DNA from: Bradyrhizobium sp. LMTR 3
Lineage (GTDB): Bacteria > Pseudomonadota > Alphaproteobacteria > Rhizobiales > Xanthobacteraceae
Length of the DNA stretch: 64,000 nt
Assembly (NCBI RefSeq): GCF_001693485.1
Contig: NZ_MAXC01000004.1
Location: 1 to 64,000, forward strand
Direction: 5' to 3'
Below are positions 26,563 through 35,394 of the stretch, piece after piece. The stretch's first letter is position 1, and the number at the start of each line of letters is the position of its first letter. The notes below the pieces were generated by a model. The model did not search any database. It was not told the DNA's origin and was given only the letters and a program-made list of their open reading frames with translations. The translations under genes and the position numbers were made by a program.

Positions 26563-27924
26563 CTAAACCTTCACCGGCCCCACCGCCTCAAAATGTCCGC
26601 GCCGCTGCAGCCACGTCAGCAGGATCAGGCTCGGCACCGCGATCGCAACCGAGATCACGAAGAACAGCGGCCAGCCCGTCGCCTCCGCCACATAGCCGGC
26701 GCCGGAGGACAGATAGGTGCGCCCGATCGCCGCCAGCGCGGTCAGCAGCGCGTATTGGGTCGCAGTATGCAGCGGGTTCCGGCATAGCGCCGAGAGATAG
26801 GCGACGAAGATCACGGTGCCGATCGCGCCGGTGAAGTTTTCCGCCGAAATCGCGGCGGCCAGTGCCCATTGGCTGGTGCCGACAAAGGCGAGCCACGCAA
26901 ACACCAGGTTGGAGATCGCCTGCAGCACGCCGCCGATCCAGAGGCTTGCGACCAGCGAATATCGCCGCGCGACATAGCCACCGGCAAAGCCGCCGATCAG
27001 GGTCGCGGCGAGACCGACGCCCTTCACGATCGCGGCGTAGTCGTTGCGGGTGAAGCCGAGATCGATCACGAACGGCGCGGTCATGGTGCCGGAAAACGCG
27101 TCGGTGAGTTTGAACAGCACCACGAAGGCCAGCGCCGTCAAGGCATGCTTGCGCGACAGAAATTCGGAGAACGCCCCGATGGCGGCGTGCATGACGCGCG
27201 AGAATGCAGCCTCGTCGTGGGTCTTGGCCTCTGCGCGCACCGATTGTTCAGGCTCGGTGGCGGCCAGCACCGTGACGGTCCCGATCAGCACCAGCGCGGC
27301 CATGGCAACATAGCCCCACATCCACGCCGAGCTACGCCCGATGCCGGTGTCCTCGAACGCGCTTACGAGAAACAGCACGCCGGCGGTCGAGACCAGCATG
27401 CCGATCCGGTAGGCCGCGACGTAGGAGGCCATCCCGGCGGCCTGTTCGCTTTCAGGCAGGCTCTCGACGCGGAACGCGTCGACCACGATGTCCTGCGTCG
27501 AGGACATGGTCGCGACCAGAAGTGCGCCGAGCGCCACGAACAGCGGCGAGCGCACCGGGTCGGTCAGCGCCAGCAGCAGGATCGCGCCGATCAGGAGCAG
27601 TTGCGAGAACACCAGCCAGCCGCGCCTGCGGCCGAACGCGCGCGTGAAGATCGGCACATGCAGAGCATCGACCAGCGGGGCCCAGGCAAATTTCAGCGTG
27701 TAGGGCGTGCCGACCAGCGCGAACAGTCCGATGGTGCCGAGATCGACGCCGGATTCGCGCATCCACACCAGCAGCGTCGATCCGGACAGCGCCAGCGGCA
27801 GCCCGGACGAAAAGCCGAGCAGCAGCACGATCAGCACGCGCGGCTGGAGGTACACGGCCCAAGCCTCGCGCCAGTTTGGCGCGGGGGCTTTCTCGGGCGC
27901 GGAGGTGGCTTCTGGTGCGGTCAT
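26563..27924 (-). CDS. ampG: AmpG-type muropeptide MFS transporter
   Basis: 453 residues with about 12-14 hydrophobic segments. AmpG imports GlcNAc-anhydroMurNAc peptides from the periplasm for cell-wall recycling. The opening VLLLGFSSGLPLALSGSTLLVWMRESGVDLGTIGLF and TPYTLKFAWAPLVDAL match the family, as do SSTQDIVVDAFRVE and LSALCRNPLHTATQYALLTAL. The N-terminal 20 residues are an Ala/Pro tail. No beta-lactamase or amidase gene is near. The transport role rests on family similarity. Confidence 0.85.
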   Translation of the reverse strand: MTAPEATSAPEKAPAPNWREAWAVYLQPRVLIVLLLGFSSGLPLALSGSTLLVWMRESGVDLGTIGLFALVGTPYTLKFAWAPLVDALHVPIFTRAFGRRRGWLVFSQLLLIGAILLLALTDPVRSPLFVALGALLVATMSSTQDIVVDAFRVESLPESEQAAGMASYVAAYRIGMLVSTAGVLFLVSAFEDTGIGRSSAWMWGYVAMAALVLIGTVTVLAATEPEQSVRAEAKTHDEAAFSRVMHAAIGAFSEFLSRKHALTALAFVVLFKLTDAFSGTMTAPFVIDLGFTRNDYAAIVKGVGLAATLIGGFAGGYVARRYSLVASLWIGGVLQAISNLVFAWLAFVGTSQWALAAAISAENFTGAIGTVIFVAYLSALCRNPLHTATQYALLTALAAIGRTYLSSGAGYVAEATGWPLFFVISVAIAVPSLILLTWLQRRGHFEAVGPVKV

Positions 27925-27953
27925 GCTGGGGTGTTAGCAGATTTTGCAACACT

Positions 27954-28341
27954 GTCATCGCCCGGCTTGATCGGGCGACCCAGTATCCCAGAGGCCTATC
28001 CGCCACCCCCGGCAATCTCAGGGTAAAGATCAATCCAGTCCGGATTTTGCTTCTCGATAAGCGACACCTTCCAGGCTCGCGGCCATTTCTTGAGGCGCGC
28101 TGGATGGCAAATTCGATCTGATCGAAAATTTCGAAATAGACGAGCCGACTTACCTCGTATTTCTTGGTGAAACCCTCGGCGAGCTTCAGCTTGTGCTCGC
28201 CAACACGCCGGATCAGATCGTTCGTCACGCCAATGTAGAGCGTGCCGCCGATCCGGCTGGCAAGGATGTAGACGTAGTAGCTGCGTGTTCCCATCTGCCG
28301 TCTCTGGGATACTGGGTCGCCCGGTCAAGCCGGACGATGAC
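27954..28341. mobile_element. Repeat-bounded GIY-YIG cassette with 40-bp terminal inverted repeats
   Basis: Bases 27954-27993 and 28302-28341 are inverted copies matching at 38 of 40 positions, and each is a family A arm (hairpin CGCCCGG...CCGGGCG or its variant, then CGACCCAGTATCCCAGAG). The 308 bp between them are almost fully taken by one GIY-YIG reading frame: the start codon is 7 bp from one arm and the stop 2 bp from the other. The short repeats elsewhere in the window have the same ends but no gene. No target duplication is evident. That it moves as a unit is an inference. Confidence 0.6.
27996..28294 (-). pseudogene. GIY-YIG endonuclease family gene with frameshift
   Basis: The 5' two thirds encode a UPF0213-like GIY-YIG domain: YYVYILASRIGGTLYIGVTNDLIRR, then FTKKYEVSRLVYFEIFDQIEFAIQR. 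At about 28099 the reading frame breaks; the expected end LKKWPRAWKVSLIEKQNPDW plus DLYPEIAGG continues in the next frame to a TAG at 27996. Family members read R-E-K-x-L-K-K-W here, so a loss of about 7 nt (two residues and one base) between GCGC repeats would explain it. In the unbroken frame translation would run on into ampG. GIY-YIG enzymes cut DNA at branched or specific sites. A sequencing error is the alternative. Confidence 0.75.
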
Positions 28342-28368
28342 AACTCGGTTTGCGGCCGCCCGAAGAAA

Positions 28369-29577
28369 CTACTCCCCCGCCTGCAGCTTGCGCGGCGCGG
28401 GGAACAGCTCGGCTGTTCCGCCCTTGACGAAGCGCGGCACTTCTACCGGCGCATCGGTCTTGCTGAAATCGAGTTCCTCGATCCGCCCGGCGCGCTTTTC
28501 GATCTTGTCGGCGGAGATCAGGATCTGGCGGACGTCCTCGTTGACGTCGCCAAAATGCTTTTGCAGCTTCAGCACGCGGTCGCGGAGGCGGCCCAGATCG
28601 TCGCCGAGGTTGAGCACTTCGGTGCGGATCTGGTCGGCGGCATCGCGCATGCGCGCGTCTTTCAGGATCTGCTGCATCACCTGGATCGCCAGCATCAATA
28701 GCGAGGGCGACACCAGCACGACGCGGGCGCGGTAGGCTTTTTGGATCACGTCGTCAAAGCCGTCATGGATTTCGGCATAGACCGATTCCGACGGCACGAA
28801 CATCAGCGCCGTATCCTGAGTCTCGCCGGCGATCAGGTACTTCTCGGCGATGTCATTGACGTGTTTCATCACGTCGTTGCGCAGGCGCTGCGTGGCGAAT
28901 TTTCGCTCCTCGTCGCTGCGCGCGTCGTGCAGTGCGGTCATTGCCTCCAGCGGAAATTTGGCGTCGATGCAGAGCGGGCGCTGATCCGGCAGGAACACCA
29001 CGCAATCCGGCCGCTTGCCCGACGAGAGCGTGTACTGGAACTCGTACGAGCCCTGCGGCATGCCGTCCTGCACGATCGCTTCCATCCGCGCCTGGCCGAA
29101 GGCGCCGCGCGACTGCTTGTTGGCGAGCACGTCGCGGAGCGTGGTCACTTGAGACGTCAGGTCGGTGAGATTCTTGTGCGCGTTGTCGATGATGCCGAGC
29201 CGCTCATGCAGCACCCGCAAGCTATCCATGGTGTGACGCGTGGTCGCTTCCATCGACTGCCCGACGCGATGTGTCACCGAATCCAGCCGCTCGTTGACCG
29301 CGCGCGCCATCTCGGCCTGGCGTCCGGCCAGCGCCTGCGCCATGGCGTCGACCCGCCCCGTCGATTCGCTCTGCGCCCGCAGCATCTCGCTCAGCCGCTC
29401 CTCCAGCTCGTCGGCGCGGATCGCCTGCGCCATTGCCAGTTCCGCGCCGCGGCGGCCGGAGCGGGCGATGACGATGGCAATCACCAGCAGCAGCACCAAT
29501 GCGAGCGCGGCGAAGCCTGCAAGCGCCTCGCGCACGTGAATCGGCAGGTCGCCGACGGTGAAGAGAATTTCGTTCAT
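28369..29577 (-). CDS. rmuC: DNA recombination protein RmuC
   Basis: 402 residues. One N-terminal membrane segment (about 14-36), a coiled-coil region (about 45-160) and the RmuC domain (about 165-370: QGSYEFQYTLSSGKRPDCVVFLP, CIDAKFPLEAM, QDTALMFVPSESVYAEIH, SPSLLMLAIQVMQQI). RmuC restricts DNA inversions in E. coli and has a PD-(D/E)xK-like nuclease core (DAKFP). The ATG at 29577 is chosen; the frame is open upstream but would pass into the CtrA-box region. It is divergent from def. Confidence 0.9.
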   Translation of the reverse strand: MNEILFTVGDLPIHVREALAGFAALALVLLLVIAIVIARSGRRGAELAMAQAIRADELEERLSEMLRAQSESTGRVDAMAQALAGRQAEMARAVNERLDSVTHRVGQSMEATTRHTMDSLRVLHERLGIIDNAHKNLTDLTSQVTTLRDVLANKQSRGAFGQARMEAIVQDGMPQGSYEFQYTLSSGKRPDCVVFLPDQRPLCIDAKFPLEAMTALHDARSDEERKFATQRLRNDVMKHVNDIAEKYLIAGETQDTALMFVPSESVYAEIHDGFDDVIQKAYRARVVLVSPSLLMLAIQVMQQILKDARMRDAADQIRTEVLNLGDDLGRLRDRVLKLQKHFGDVNEDVRQILISADKIEKRAGRIEELDFSKTDAPVEVPRFVKGGTAELFPAPRKLQAGE

Positions 29578-29657
29578 GTCAGCCTTGTAGCCCGATTCGC
29601 CGCTTGAAGCGAACGAAGAGGGAACGTCTATGGTAAATGCCGGGTCAATTTTCGTGG

Positions 29658-29697
29658 TTAACGCCGCCTTAAAAATCATGGTTAAGGCCGCCTTAAC
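29658..29697. promoter_or_regulatory. Two tandem CtrA-type boxes between rmuC and def
   Basis: Two perfect TTAA-N7-TTAA motifs: TTAA at 29658 and 29669 around CGCCGCC, and TTAA at 29682 and 29693 around GGCCGCC, followed by C in the second copy. This is the recognition pattern of the alphaproteobacterial cell-cycle regulator CtrA. The boxes start 24 bp apart, and lie between the divergent starts of rmuC (29577) and def (29760), so they could control either side. Confidence 0.6.
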
Positions 29698-29759
29698 GGT
29701 CGCCGCGGCGGATTGACCCCGGCAGGTCAGCGGCTTAAATCCCGCGCCAGAGAAAAATC

Positions 29760-30287
29760 ATGGCCATCAGAGAAATCATCATCCTGCCGGACAAGCAGTT
29801 GCGGCTCGTCTCCAAACCTGTCGAAAAGGTGACGACGGAGATTCGCAAGCTCGCCGACGACATGTTCGAAACCATGTACGACGCGCCCGGCATCGGTCTG
29901 GCCGCGATTCAGGTCGCGCAACCTTTGCGGTTGATCACCATGGATCTCGCCAAGAAGGACGAGAACGGCGAGACCAAGCCGAAGCCGCGGGTGTTCATCA
30001 ACCCGGAAATCATTTCCTCGTCCGAGGAAATGTCGATCTACGAGGAGGGTTGCCTTTCGATCCCCGAATATTACGAGGAGGTCGAACGCCCGGCGCGGGT
30101 TCGCATCCGCTATACCGATCTCGACGGCAAGGTGCATGAGGAGGACGCCGATGGCCTGTTCGCCACCTGCATCCAGCATGAGATCGACCACCTCAACGGC
30201 GTGCTGTTCGTGGACTATCTGTCGAAGCTCAAGCGCGACCGCGTGATGAAGAAGTTTGCGAAAGCCGCCAAGCGCGCGGCGGGGTGA
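29760..30287 (+). CDS. def: Peptide deformylase
   Basis: 175 residues. Removes the formyl group from new N-termini, using Fe2+ or another metal. The three family motifs are present: [11 protein letters not shown] (about 46-56), [13 protein letters not shown] (about 96-108) and [11 protein letters not shown] (about 140-150), with the metal ligands Cys and two His. It heads def-fmt-truA; the stop lies 22 bp before the fmt start. Confidence 0.95.
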   Translation: MAIREIIILPDKQLRLVSKPVEKVTTEIRKLADDMFETMYDAPGIGLAAIQVAQPLRLITMDLAKKDENGETKPKPRVFINPEIISSSEEMSIYEEGCLSIPEYYEEVERPARVRIRYTDLDGKVHEEDADGLFATCIQHEIDHLNGVLFVDYLSKLKRDRVMKKFAKAAKRAAG

Positions 30288-30309
30288 GGGAACGCACCGA
30301 GTTCTTGTT

Positions 30310-31245
30310 ATGCCACTCCGCCTGATCTTCATGGGCACGCCCGATTTCGCGGTGCCGACGCTGCTCGAACTCGTGGCCCACGGCCATCAGGTCGTGGCGG
30401 TCTATACCCGTGTGCCGAAGCCGGGCGGTCGCCGTGGGCTGCAATTGCAGCCGACCCCGGTCGAGCAGGAAGCGCGCCGGCTTGGGATTCCCGTGCTGAC
30501 GCCGGCGACGCTGAGGACGCCGGAAGCGCTCGCCGAATTCCGCGCGCACAATGCCGACGCCGCCGTCGTCGTCGCCTACGGCATGATCCTGCCGCAAGCC
30601 ATTCTCGACGCGCCGCGCTACGGCTGCTTCAACCTGCACGCTTCGCTGCTGCCGCGCTGGCGCGGTGCCGCCCCGATCAACCGCGCCATCATGGAGGGCG
30701 ATGCCGAGACTGGCGTGATGGTGATGAAGATGGATGTTGGTCTCGACACCGGTGACGTCGCGATGGCCGAGCGGCTCGCGATCACGGACTCAATGACGGC
30801 GGCCGATCTGCACGACGCGCTGGCGCCGCTCGGGGCCGACCTGATGGTGCGCGCCATGGGCGGGCTCGAGCGCGGCGGGTTACAGCTCCAAAAGCAAAGC
30901 GAAGATGGCGTGACCTACGCCGCCAAGATCGACAAGGCAGAGGCGCGGATCGACTGGAAGCAGCCGGCGCGCGAGGTGCTGCGGCATATTCACGGGCTGT
31001 CTCCCTTTCCCGGCGCCTGGTGCGAGTTGGCTACCGATGGCGAGCCGGCGCGGATCAAGATTCTGCGCTGTGAGTTGGCGAGAGGTTCAGGTGCGCCCGG
31101 CGAGGTGCTCGACGATGGTTTGACGATCGCCTGTGGTGACGGCGCGATCCGCATTCTGGAACTGCAACGCGAAGGCAAGGCGCGGATGAAGGCCGCAGAT
31201 TTCCTGCGCGGCACGCCGCTGAAGGCTGGTGCGCGGTTTTCTTAA
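30310..31245 (+). CDS. fmt: Methionyl-tRNA formyltransferase
   Basis: 311 residues. Formylates initiator Met-tRNA with 10-formyl-tetrahydrofolate. N-terminal [17 protein letters not shown], catalytic [18 protein letters not shown] (about 112-129) with Asn and His, and the C-terminal OB-fold domain (about 210-311). The loop [16 protein letters not shown] for tRNA recognition is present. Together with def it covers the formylation cycle. The start at 30310 fits the family; an upstream in-frame ATG overlaps def. Confidence 0.95.
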   Translation: MPLRLIFMGTPDFAVPTLLELVAHGHQVVAVYTRVPKPGGRRGLQLQPTPVEQEARRLGIPVLTPATLRTPEALAEFRAHNADAAVVVAYGMILPQAILDAPRYGCFNLHASLLPRWRGAAPINRAIMEGDAETGVMVMKMDVGLDTGDVAMAERLAITDSMTAADLHDALAPLGADLMVRAMGGLERGGLQLQKQSEDGVTYAAKIDKAEARIDWKQPAREVLRHIHGLSPFPGAWCELATDGEPARIKILRCELARGSGAPGEVLDDGLTIACGDGAIRILELQREGKARMKAADFLRGTPLKAGARFS

Positions 31246-31249
31246 CACT

Positions 31250-31349
31250 GTCATACCCCGCGAAGGTGGGGTATCCAGTACGCCGCGGCTTTTGAGATTG
31301 AACCGAGGAGCCGCGGCGTACTGGATCATCCGCTTTCGCGGATGATGAC
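31250..31349. repeat. Palindromic repeat, family A
   Basis: The left stem is CCCCGC/GTGGGG, the right stem ATCCGC/GCGGAT. Inside, CCAGTACGCCGCGGC is mirrored exactly by GCCGCGGCGTACTGG, so this copy is nearly symmetric. It starts 4 bp after the fmt stop and ends 17 bp before truA, within what should be one operon. Confidence 0.88.
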
Positions 31350-31366
31350 AGTTCCATTGGATTGAG

Positions 31367-32104
31367 ATGCCCCGCTACAAACTCATCATCGAATACGACG
31401 GCACGCCGTTCTCCGGCTGGCAGATCCAGGATAACGCGCCGACCGTGCAGGGCGCGCTGGAAACTGCGGTGAAGGCGATCTGCGGCGAGGACGTGCGCGT
31501 CCATGGCTCGGGCCGCACCGATGCCGGGGTCCATGCGCTGGCGCAGGTCGCGCATTGCGATATCCAAAAGCCGTTTCCGCCGGGCCGCCTGCGCGATGGG
31601 TTGAACGCGCATTTGCGCCCGCATCCGATCGCTGTGCTCTCGGCGGAGATCGTGGCCGACGATTTCGAGGCACGTTTCTCGGCCAAAAGACGCCACTACC
31701 GCTACCGGATCACCAACACCAGAGCCAATCTCGCACTCGATATCAAGCGGAGCTGGCGGGTGCCGCGGCATCTCGATACGGATGCGATGGACGCCGCAGC
31801 CAAGAGGCTGCTCGGCAAGCACGATTTCACGACGTTTCGCGACACCGAGTGCCAGGCGAAATCGCCGGAGAAGACGCTCGACCAGCTCGACGTGATCAGG
31901 AAAGGCGATCAGGTTTCGATCCTTACTTCCGCGCGCTCGTTCCTGCACAGCCAGGTGCGCTCGATGGTGGGCTCACTGGTCTGGGTCGGCGAAGGCCGCT
32001 GGAGCGCCGATGACCTCGCAGCGGCCTTAGCCGCCCGCAACCGCGCCGCCTGCGGCCCAGTAGCGCCTCCGGAGGGGCTGTATCTGGTGCGGGTGGAGTA
32101 TTAG
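31367..32104 (+). CDS. truA: tRNA pseudouridine synthase A
   Basis: 245 residues. Makes pseudouridine 38-40 in the tRNA anticodon stem. Opening [18 protein letters not shown], catalytic [17 protein letters not shown] with the nucleophilic Asp near residue 52, RHYRYRI, and the C-terminal [17 protein letters not shown]. The third gene of def-fmt-truA, separated from fmt by a repeat. Confidence 0.95.
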   Translation: MPRYKLIIEYDGTPFSGWQIQDNAPTVQGALETAVKAICGEDVRVHGSGRTDAGVHALAQVAHCDIQKPFPPGRLRDGLNAHLRPHPIAVLSAEIVADDFEARFSAKRRHYRYRITNTRANLALDIKRSWRVPRHLDTDAMDAAAKRLLGKHDFTTFRDTECQAKSPEKTLDQLDVIRKGDQVSILTSARSFLHSQVRSMVGSLVWVGEGRWSADDLAAALAARNRAACGPVAPPEGLYLVRVEY

Positions 32105-32124
32105 GGGACCACGCTGGCGATCTT

Positions 32125-32202
32125 GTAGGATGGGTGGAGCGAAGCGATACCCATCGTGTCAGCGGCTCGACGATGGGTATCGCTACGCTCCACCCATCCT
32201 AC
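32125..32202. repeat. Palindromic repeat, family C (GTAGGATGGGTGGAGC)
   Basis: Arms of about 32 bp, GTAGGATGGGTGGAGCGAAG onwards and its complement ending CACCCATCCTAC, with one change and a short loop. It lies between the convergent ends of truA (20 bp) and dapE (29 bp), where it may act as a two-way terminator. Confidence 0.85.
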
Positions 32203-32231
32203 GATTCCGTGCCGACGATGACGGCGGCGCA

Positions 32232-33386
32232 CTAGGCAAAATACCTTTCCAACACCCCGCGATAGATCTTCGTCAGCTTCTCCAGATCGGACACCGGCGT
32301 GCGTTCGTCGATCTGGTGCATGGTCTGGCCGACGAGGCCGAATTCGATCACCGGGCAGTAGCTCGAAATGAAACGAGCGTCCGAGGTGCCGCCGGAAGTC
32401 GAGAGCTCCGGCTTGCGTCCGGTGATTTCCTCGATCGCGCTTACCGCGAGATCGGTGAACGCGCCCGGCTTCGTCACGAACACGTTGGAGTTGGAATATT
32501 CCCACACGATGCGGGCGCGGATGCGGTTGCCGCAGGCCTTTGCCAGCCGCTCCTCGACCAGCGCGCGCAAGCTTTCCTGCGTGTGGTTGTCGTTGTAGCG
32601 GATGTTGAATTTTGCACGCGCCTGTCCGGGGATGACGTTGCTGGCGGTGTTGCCGACATCGACGGAGGTGAACTCGAGATTGGACGCCTGAAACTGCGCG
32701 CTGCCATGGTCGAGCGGCTCGTCGCAGAGCGCCACGATCAGCCGCGAAATATCAGGCACCGGGTTCGACGCGCGGTGCGGATAGGCGACATGGCCCTGCA
32801 CGCCATCGACATGGAGCGTGCCGGACTGCGAGCCGCGGCGGCCGATCTTGATGCAATCACCCAGCACCTCGACGTTAGAAGGTTCGCCGAGCACGCAATG
32901 ATCGAATTCTTCGCCGCGCTCGGCGCACCACTTCAACAGCTTGATGGTGCCGTTGACCGAAATGTCCTCTTCGTCGCCGGTGATCAAAAACGAGATCGAG
33001 CCTTTCGGCTTGCCGCTGACGTCGGCGAGATATTGCAGCACGGCTGCGACGCTGCAGGCGATGCCGCCCTTCATATCGACCGCGCCGCGGCCATAGAGAA
33101 AGCCGTCCTTGACCTCGCCCGAGAACGCGCCGAGCGTCCACGCGGCCTCGTCGCCGGGTGGCACCACGTCGGTATGGCCGGCAAAGGTGATGTGAGGCGC
33201 GCTGTCGCCGATCCGAGCGTAAAGATTGTCGATATCGGCGGTGCCTGGCTCGCCGAAGGTCACGCGATGCACCTCGAAGCCGGCGTCCTTCAGCAGACGT
33301 TCGAGAACGCCGAGCGCACCGGCATCGGCAGGGGTGACAGAGGGGCAGCGGACGAGGTCGCGGGTAATGGTAACGGCGTCATTCAT
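32232..33386 (-). CDS. dapE: Succinyl-diaminopimelate desuccinylase
   Basis: 384 residues. Di-zinc peptidase-family enzyme that frees LL-diaminopimelate for lysine and cell-wall synthesis. Metal motif [13 protein letters not shown] (about 66-78), catalytic Asp nearby, [12 protein letters not shown] with bridging Asp, Glu pair in [11 protein letters not shown], and the C-terminal His in [13 protein letters not shown]. All ligands are visible. The ATG at 33386 gives the usual length; the longer frame beyond it crosses into the gap with dapD. Confidence 0.95.
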   Translation of the reverse strand: MNDAVTITRDLVRCPSVTPADAGALGVLERLLKDAGFEVHRVTFGEPGTADIDNLYARIGDSAPHITFAGHTDVVPPGDEAAWTLGAFSGEVKDGFLYGRGAVDMKGGIACSVAAVLQYLADVSGKPKGSISFLITGDEEDISVNGTIKLLKWCAERGEEFDHCVLGEPSNVEVLGDCIKIGRRGSQSGTLHVDGVQGHVAYPHRASNPVPDISRLIVALCDEPLDHGSAQFQASNLEFTSVDVGNTASNVIPGQARAKFNIRYNDNHTQESLRALVEERLAKACGNRIRARIVWEYSNSNVFVTKPGAFTDLAVSAIEEITGRKPELSTSGGTSDARFISSYCPVIEFGLVGQTMHQIDERTPVSDLEKLTKIYRGVLERYFA

Positions 33387-33496
33387 ACCCCCGCTTAACA
33401 CGCCAAACCGGCGGCGGGCCAGCCTTGTAACTCCGGGCGGCGGCAAAGCCCGCGGCCCGGAGATTGATCGCATCGGAGGGATTTTAGGTCCGAGCC

Positions 33497-34342
33497 CTAA
33501 TCCCGCAGCAATTCGTTGATGCTGGTCTTGGCGCGGGTGCGCTCGTCGACGCGCTTGACGATGACGGCGCAGGCCGTCGATGGGCCGGGCTGGCCGTTCT
33601 TCAAGGGTTTGCCGGGCAGGGCGCCGGGAACTACGACCGAATATTCCGGCACTTCGCCGATGAAGGTTTCGCCGGTCTCGCGGTCGACGATCTTGGTGGA
33701 GGCGCCGAGGAATACGCCCATTGCCAGCACCGCGCCCTTGCGCACGATCACGCCTTCGGCGACTTCCGAGCGCGCGCCGATGAAGCAATCGTCCTCGACG
33801 ATTACGGGCTCGGCCTGCAGCGGCTCCAGCACGCCGCCGATGCCGACGCCGCCGGAAATATGCACGCGCTTGCCGATCTGCGCGCAGGAACCGACTGTCG
33901 ACCAGGTGTCGATCATGGTCGCCTCATCGACATAGGCCCCGAGATTGACGAAGGAGGGCATCAGCACGACGTTGCGGGCGATGAACGCCGAGCGGCGCAC
34001 GATTGCGCCGGGCACGGCGCGGAAACCGGCATCGCGAAAACGGTTCTCGCCCCAGCCTTCGAACTTCGACGGCACCTTGTCCCACCACGACGCCTTGCCG
34101 GGGCCGCCGGGAATTTGGCCCATGTCGTTGAGGCGGAACGACAGCAGCACCGCCTTCTTCAGCCACTGATTGACCTTCCACTTGCCCGAGGCCTCACGCT
34201 CGGCGACCCGCGCTTCGCCCTTGTCGAGCAGCTCAAGCGCGTGATCGACGGCCTCGCGAACCTCGCCCTTGGTCGCCGTTGAAATGCCGTCGCGGGCATC
34301 GAACGCGGTGTTGACGGTGGATTCGAGCGCGGACAGGGACAT
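33497..34342 (-). CDS. dapD: Tetrahydrodipicolinate N-succinyltransferase
   Basis: 281 residues. Adds succinyl from succinyl-CoA to tetrahydrodipicolinate in the lysine/diaminopimelate pathway. Helical N-terminal domain (about 1-90) then a left-handed beta-helix with hexapeptide turns (about 100-250: [56 protein letters not shown]). It is 110 bp upstream of dapE on the same strand, the next-but-one enzyme of the route. Confidence 0.95.
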   Translation of the reverse strand: MSLSALESTVNTAFDARDGISTATKGEVREAVDHALELLDKGEARVAEREASGKWKVNQWLKKAVLLSFRLNDMGQIPGGPGKASWWDKVPSKFEGWGENRFRDAGFRAVPGAIVRRSAFIARNVVLMPSFVNLGAYVDEATMIDTWSTVGSCAQIGKRVHISGGVGIGGVLEPLQAEPVIVEDDCFIGARSEVAEGVIVRKGAVLAMGVFLGASTKIVDRETGETFIGEVPEYSVVVPGALPGKPLKNGQPGPSTACAVIVKRVDERTRAKTSINELLRD

Positions 34343-34422
34343 CGGGATTTCCTCGGGGGATTGGGCAAAGTCGGTGGGCTTTTTCGGGATTTGGGAGGTG
34401 AGAGTCAAGGCAAACTCTCTCG

Positions 34423-34523
34423 TCGTCACCCGCGAAGGCGGGTGACCCAGTACGCCGAGGCGGCGGTAATTGATCGAGATGCTGGTGATTACTTGATACC
34501 CCGCTTTCGCGGGGTATGACGAC
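34423..34523. repeat. Palindromic repeat, family A, abutting a stop codon
   Basis: The left stem is CCCGC/GCGGG and the right stem CCCCGC/GCGGGG, with the CCCAGTACGCCGAGGC core on the left and a degraded TACTTGATAC core on the right. It ends directly at the stop codon of the pyrimidine nucleotidase gene and lies upstream of dapD. Confidence 0.85.
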
Positions 34524-35216
34524 CTACCTTGATTGAGCCAATCGCTCCAAAAATCCCGTCAAATCATCCGTGACATGATCGACGTAAGCTGCATCGCGGC
34601 CTTCCAGCTCCCAGTCCTCGCGCACCACTTCCTTGGCGCCGTCAGGCACCACCAGCACCGTGGTCATGCCGAGCTGGTGCGGCACCACGAGGTTGCGGGC
34701 GAGGTCCTCGAACATCGCCGATCTCAGGGGATCGACGCCGTGGACGCGCAGGAACCTGTCGTAGGTCTGCGGTGCCGGCTTCGGCTCCAGCTCGGCGGCG
34801 ATGATATCGAACACCGCCTCGAAATGTTCGCCGATGCCGAGTCGTGCCAACACCGCGCCGGCATGGTCTGTCGAGCCGTTGGTCAGGATCAGCTTGCGCC
34901 CCGGAAGTTCTGCGATCGCAGCCCCCATCGCCGGGTTTGGCTCCAGCGGCGAATGATCGATCTGGTGCACATAGGCGAGGTAGTCGTCGGCGCGCACGCC
35001 GTGCTCGGTCATCATGCCGCGCATGCTGGTGCCGTAACGGCGGTAATAGTCCTTCTGGATCACGCGGGCTTCTTCCGCAGAGATCTTCAAGTAAGCGCCG
35101 ATGAACTCGCCGATCCGCGCGTCGACCTGCTGCCACAGATTGACGTGATGCGGGTACAGCGTGTTGTCGAGATCGAACACCCAGGTGTCGATGTGGCTGA
35201 AGGAGCGGGAATTCAT
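34524..35216 (-). CDS. Pyrimidine 5'-nucleotidase, HAD superfamily
   Basis: 230 residues. Haloacid-dehalogenase fold phosphatase like yeast Sdt1, which dephosphorylates pyrimidine nucleotides. Motif [13 protein letters not shown] with the nucleophile and acid/base Asp (about 13-24), motif II LTNGS, motif III lysine in [14 protein letters not shown] and motif [11 protein letters not shown]. The cap domain is helical (about 25-95). Substrate range is inferred from the family only. Confidence 0.85.
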   Translation of the reverse strand: MNSRSFSHIDTWVFDLDNTLYPHHVNLWQQVDARIGEFIGAYLKISAEEARVIQKDYYRRYGTSMRGMMTEHGVRADDYLAYVHQIDHSPLEPNPAMGAAIAELPGRKLILTNGSTDHAGAVLARLGIGEHFEAVFDIIAAELEPKPAPQTYDRFLRVHGVDPLRSAMFEDLARNLVVPHQLGMTTVLVVPDGAKEVVREDWELEGRDAAYVDHVTDDLTGFLERLAQSR

Positions 35217-35230
35217 AGTACATCCTCGCT

Positions 35231-35366
35231 GTCATGCCCCGCCACCGGGTCTCGCCTCCGGCGAGCCCGATGACAGGCTCCGGCGGGGCATCCAGTACGC
35301 CGCGGCCTTCGAGGGTAACAATAGGCGTCTCGGAGTACTGGATCACCCGCCTTCGCGGGTGATGAC
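35231..35366. repeat. Palindromic repeat, family A with nested hairpin module
   Basis: The left arm GTCATGCCCCGCC is interrupted by a module at 35242-35281 with the hairpin CTCGCC/GGCGAG and CCCGATGACAGGCTCC; then GGCGGGGCATCCAGTACGCC resumes the arm. The right arm has CCCGC/GCGGG. The module matches those at 1093 and 43203. Confidence 0.88.
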
Positions 35367-35394
35367 GGAAAGAGTTTGAAGGATCGTAATTTCA

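Noticed and set aside
28039..28343. Short frames translated from repeat arms (for example with SSPGLTGR or VARSSRAMT)
   Set aside because: These strings recur wherever a family A arm is translated, so they are repeat translations and not proteins.
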